Assembly: GCA_966211215.1 (NCBI GenBank)
Contig: CBIHNR010000064.1
Span: forward strand, 1-26,153
Reading direction: 5' to 3'
Source: Desertivirga sp966211215
Lineage (GTDB): Bacteria > Bacteroidota > Bacteroidia > Sphingobacteriales > Sphingobacteriaceae
DNA length: 26,153 nt
The notes beneath the pieces were generated by a model. That model had not been told where the DNA came from and made no database searches. It saw nothing but the letters and a program-made list of their open reading frames with translations. The position numbers were made by a program, and so were the translations under genes. How positions within the stretch are numbered: position 1 is the stretch's first letter; each line of letters begins with the position of its first letter. Positions 23,536 through 26,153 of this stretch are shown here, piece after piece.

Positions 23536-24777
23536 ATGGATTTACTTCGATTTATTACTGCAGGTAGTGTTGATGACGGTAAAAGTACCTTAATCGGCCG
23601 CTTGTTATATGATACTGATTCTATTAAAGTTGATCAGCTTGCTACCATACAAAAGCAAAGTAAAAACAAAGGCGAAGGCGAAATAGACCTTGCCTTGTTT
23701 ACCGATGGCTTACGTGCAGAACGCGAGCAAGGAATCACTATTGATGTAGCTTACAAATATTTTAACACAGAAAAACGTAAGTTCATCATTGCTGATGCTC
23801 CCGGACACATTCAATACACACGTAACATGGTTACTGGTGCATCAAATTCCGATTTAATTATCATTTTGATCGATGCCCGTTTAGGAGTGATCGAACAAAC
23901 ACGCCGTCATAGTATTATTGCTTCTTTATTGCAGATTCCTCATGTCGTTGTTACAATTAACAAAATGGACATGGTTGATTTCTCTGAAGAAGTATATAAT
24001 AACATCGTTATCGAATATTCTAAAATTGCTAAGCAATTAAATATCAAGGATGTTACTTTTATTCCAATTAGCGCATTAAATGGAGATAACATCGTTAATC
24101 CATCCGAAAATACTCCTTGGTTTAAAGGCGAGACCTTACTTCATTTACTGGAAAACATCAATATCAGCAATGACACTAACCTTACTGATTCACGTTTCCC
24201 TGTTCAATACGTAATACGTCCTCAATCTGACGACCTACATGATTATCGCGGATATGCTGGCAAAATTGTAAGCGGTACCTACAAAAAGGGCGATATTGTC
24301 ACTGTACTTCCTGACGGGATTGATTCTGTAATTGAAGCAGTTGAAGTACACGGTAAAGAAGTTGAACAAGCGTCGGCGCCCCAAAGTGCAGTGATTCGCT
24401 TAAAGGATGATATCGATATTAATCGTGGAGATATGCTGGTGACAAAAGCAAGCGCTCCTAAAGTATCACAGGATGTAGAAGCAACTCTTTGTTGGATGGA
24501 CAGCCGCCCGCTAATACCTGGAAACAAGTATCTGCTGCAAGTTCAAAGCAAAAGAGTACGTTGTATAGTAAAAGAGATCAACTTTAAACTTGACGTAAAT
24601 ACTCTTGAAAAACATGAAAATATTGAACAGGCTGGATTAAACGATGTTGTTCACGTTACGCTTAAAACAGCATCCCCGATAGTATTCGACAGCTACAATT
24701 CAATCCGAGCAAACGGTGGAGCCATTTTGATCGATGAAACGGCACATACAACTGTAGCGGGTTGTATGCTGCAATAG
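23536..24777 (+). CDS. cysN: Sulfate adenylyltransferase subunit 1 (GTPase)
   Basis: A 413-residue EF-Tu-like GTPase. It has G1 GSVDDGKSTLIG (residues 10-21), the switch region REQGITIDVAYKYF, G3 DAPGHIQY and G4 NKMD, then two beta-barrel domains. It is shorter than E. coli CysN (475) and has no fused APS kinase, fitting direct APS reduction by the neighbouring CysH. It couples GTP hydrolysis to APS formation by CysD. The start ATG gives the standard MDLLRFITAG. The 178-base gap from cysD is unusually long for this pair and holds a hairpin and a heptad repeat. Confidence 0.96.
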   Translation: MDLLRFITAGSVDDGKSTLIGRLLYDTDSIKVDQLATIQKQSKNKGEGEIDLALFTDGLRAEREQGITIDVAYKYFNTEKRKFIIADAPGHIQYTRNMVTGASNSDLIIILIDARLGVIEQTRRHSIIASLLQIPHVVVTINKMDMVDFSEEVYNNIVIEYSKIAKQLNIKDVTFIPISALNGDNIVNPSENTPWFKGETLLHLLENINISNDTNLTDSRFPVQYVIRPQSDDLHDYRGYAGKIVSGTYKKGDIVTVLPDGIDSVIEAVEVHGKEVEQASAPQSAVIRLKDDIDINRGDMLVTKASAPKVSQDVEATLCWMDSRPLIPGNKYLLQVQSKRVRCIVKEINFKLDVNTLEKHENIEQAGLNDVVHVTLKTASPIVFDSYNSIRANGGAILIDETAHTTVAGCMLQ

Positions 24778-24788
24778 TATATGTATCA

Positions 24789-24839
24789 CCAGAAGCTTGA
24801 GACGATCACCAATCTCGATTCAGGCTTCTGGCTTTTTTA
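24789..24839 (+). terminator. Intrinsic terminator of cysN
   Basis: Arms CCAGAAGC and GCTTCTGG with an inner GAGA/TCTC pairing, followed by CTTTTTTAT. It lies 12 bases after the cysN stop. Confidence 0.85.
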
Positions 24840-24889
24840 TCACGGACTCATACTTCCCAAAATAAATTATACTTCTTAGGCATAAATTA

Positions 24890-24905
24890 TAACGAAATTT
24901 CGTTA
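24890..24905. promoter_or_regulatory. 16-bp perfect palindrome before the DUF4175 gene
   Basis: TAACGAAATTTCGTTA lies 25 bases upstream of the ATG at 24931. Its symmetry and position suggest a binding site for a dimeric regulator. No clear TAnnTTTG element is seen nearby. Confidence 0.45.
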
Positions 24906-24930
24906 ATTTCATATTTCTAACTGGGATGAT

Positions 24931-26153
24931 ATGAGAACGTCTACCAACAACTACTCCTATCTCATCCATAAAATCGATGAGTTTATCAGGAAGTATTACC
25001 TTAATCAGGTAGTAAGGGGTTCTCTTTATCTGGCAGCCTCATTTTTTGCGAGTTATATTATAGTTACCACTGCTGAATACTTTGGCAACTTTTCAACTCT
25101 AATTCGAACAGCTCTTTTCTATAGCTTTCTTCTTCTAAACGGATTTATTTTCACTAATTGGATCTTTATACCCTTATTACATTATTATCGGCTTGGCAAA
25201 ACTATTAACCACGAGCAAGCTTCCCAAATCATTGGAAAACACTTCAGGCATGTAAAAGATAAACTTCTAAACACACTCCAGCTAAAAAAGCTTGCTGATG
25301 AAAATCTGCACCAGAAAGAGCTCATAGAAGCTAGTATAAATCAAAAGATAGAAGAATTAAAGCCGGTTCCATTTAGCACGGCAATCAGATTTAAAGAGAA
25401 TAAGAAGTATTTAAAGTATGTCTTGCCCCCTTTAGCTATACTAATTTTCATTGGCGCTACTGCCCCTTATATCCTAAGTGAGAGCACAGAACGGCTAATA
25501 AAACATGATAAAAAGTTTGTAAAAAAAGCCCCTTTTCAATTCCAGGTAGTTAATAAAAAATTAGTAGCCTACCAGGGGGACAATTTCGAACTAAAGGTTA
25601 AGCTTACCGGTAGCGAAATCCCGCAGGATATTTATCTTGAAGATGGAGTTAACACGTTCAAACTTGAAAAAGAAAACATCATTAATTTTAGCTATACATT
25701 CCATAATATTCAAAACACCAAAGAGATAAGACTATCAGCTGCTGGTTTTGTGTCCGAACCCTATACAATTGAGGTTAAGAAGAAGCCAACACTCTTGAAT
25801 TTTGATGTATTTTTAGAGTACCCTGCTTACCTGCGTAAAAAGAATGAGTCCCTAAGTAATTCTGGAGATTTGACAGTGCCTGCAGGAACAAAAATCAACT
25901 GGAAATTTAAAACAGACAATGCTAAAACTATCGCACTTAATATAGCAGGTAAAACCTTGAACTTAAAGCCTCTTGATGACAATCAATTTTCCTACTCCTA
26001 TAGGGCTCTGCAAAGTTCCAGATTCAGTGTAAAGCCTCTAAATGGCGAAACTAATGTAAAAGAGACAGTTTCTTATAACTTAACTGTAATTCCGGACTTA
26101 AACCCAGCAATTCAACTAAACGAAAAACCAGACTCCTTAAATAATAAGACAAT
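24931..26153 (+). CDS. DUF4175-type membrane protein, N-terminal part (runs off the window)
   Basis: An ATG at 24931 opens a frame that stays open to the end of the window: 407 codons without a stop. It starts MRTSTNNYSYLIHKIDEFIR, with predicted membrane helices at about residues 31-50, 60-82 and 163-182. A charged region between (GKHFRHVKDKLLNTLQL) and then a large extracytoplasmic part with beta-rich, Ig-like segments (LVAYQGDNFELKVKL, FDVFLEYPAYLRKK) follow. This layout matches the large (about 1100 residues) DUF4175 proteins of Bacteroidota. Their function is not established; a role at the cell envelope is likely. It forms its own unit after the cysN terminator. Confidence 0.8.
   Translation, partial: MRTSTNNYSYLIHKIDEFIRKYYLNQVVRGSLYLAASFFASYIIVTTAEYFGNFSTLIRTALFYSFLLLNGFIFTNWIFIPLLHYYRLGKTINHEQASQIIGKHFRHVKDKLLNTLQLKKLADENLHQKELIEASINQKIEELKPVPFSTAIRFKENKKYLKYVLPPLAILIFIGATAPYILSESTERLIKHDKKFVKKAPFQFQVVNKKLVAYQGDNFELKVKLTGSEIPQDIYLEDGVNTFKLEKENIINFSYTFHNIQNTKEIRLSAAGFVSEPYTIEVKKKPTLLNFDVFLEYPAYLRKKNESLSNSGDLTVPAGTKINWKFKTDNAKTIALNIAGKTLNLKPLDDNQFSYSYRALQSSRFSVKPLNGETNVKETVSYNLTVIPDLNPAIQLNEKPDSLNNKT

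Overview
The window looks like chromosomal DNA from a member of the Bacteroidota, most likely Sphingobacteriales/Sphingobacteriaceae (Pedobacter-like). The basis is protein content and signals. There is a DUF4175-type membrane protein, a ligase-associated exonuclease next to an ATP-dependent DNA ligase, a short 413-residue CysN without an APS kinase domain, and many small secreted proteins. Several genes have TAnnTTTG promoter elements, typical of the Bacteroidota sigma factor, and Shine-Dalgarno sequences are weak or absent. No tRNA, rRNA, CRISPR array or insertion sequence was seen.

Layout. 1-1525 (minus): the start of an ATP-dependent DNA ligase and its partner MBL-fold exonuclease, overlapping by ATGA. 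1637-3868 (minus): a Prc/Tsp tail-specific protease. 4022-6379 (minus): two paralogous secreted TPR proteins. 6389-8145 (minus): isoaspartyl peptidase and cyanophycinase, overlapping by one base. 8348-11005 (plus): a full-length cyanophycin synthetase, divergent from the degradation genes. 11154-11333 (minus): a 59-residue glycine-rich membrane protein, then about 470 bases without a convincing protein gene but with a strong minus-strand terminator (possible small RNA). 11808-13006 (minus): an AhpD-like protein and a 2-Cys peroxiredoxin. 13127-16074 (minus): an outer-membrane barrel, response regulator and histidine kinase, tightly packed and using TTG and GTG starts, preceded by two small, highly charged exported proteins (16085-17098). 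17211-18020 (minus): an amidase lipoprotein. 18096-18959 (plus): a LacX-like aldose epimerase. 18961-19913 (minus): a RES/Xre toxin-antitoxin pair with a perfect 17-bp inverted repeat touching the antitoxin start codon. 19986-21500 (minus): gltX. 21717-24777 (plus): the sulfate assimilation genes cysH, cysD and cysN. 24931 to the end (plus): the start of a DUF4175 protein.

How the genes fit together. The cyanophycin block is the most distinctive unit. CphA polymerises aspartate and arginine, CphB cuts the polymer to beta-Asp-Arg, and the isoaspartyl peptidase splits the dipeptide, so storage and complete recovery of nitrogen are encoded side by side. A secreted TPR protein lies only 9 bases behind the degradation genes and probably shares their transcript. 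The sulfur block makes APS with CysDN and reduces it directly with an iron-sulfur type CysH, so no APS kinase is needed for that route. The peroxiredoxin/AhpD pair resembles the AhpC-AhpD arrangement of actinobacteria. The outer-membrane/two-component cluster, the RES/Xre operator, the possible small RNA and the repeat-rich cysD-cysN gap are the parts most worth a second look.
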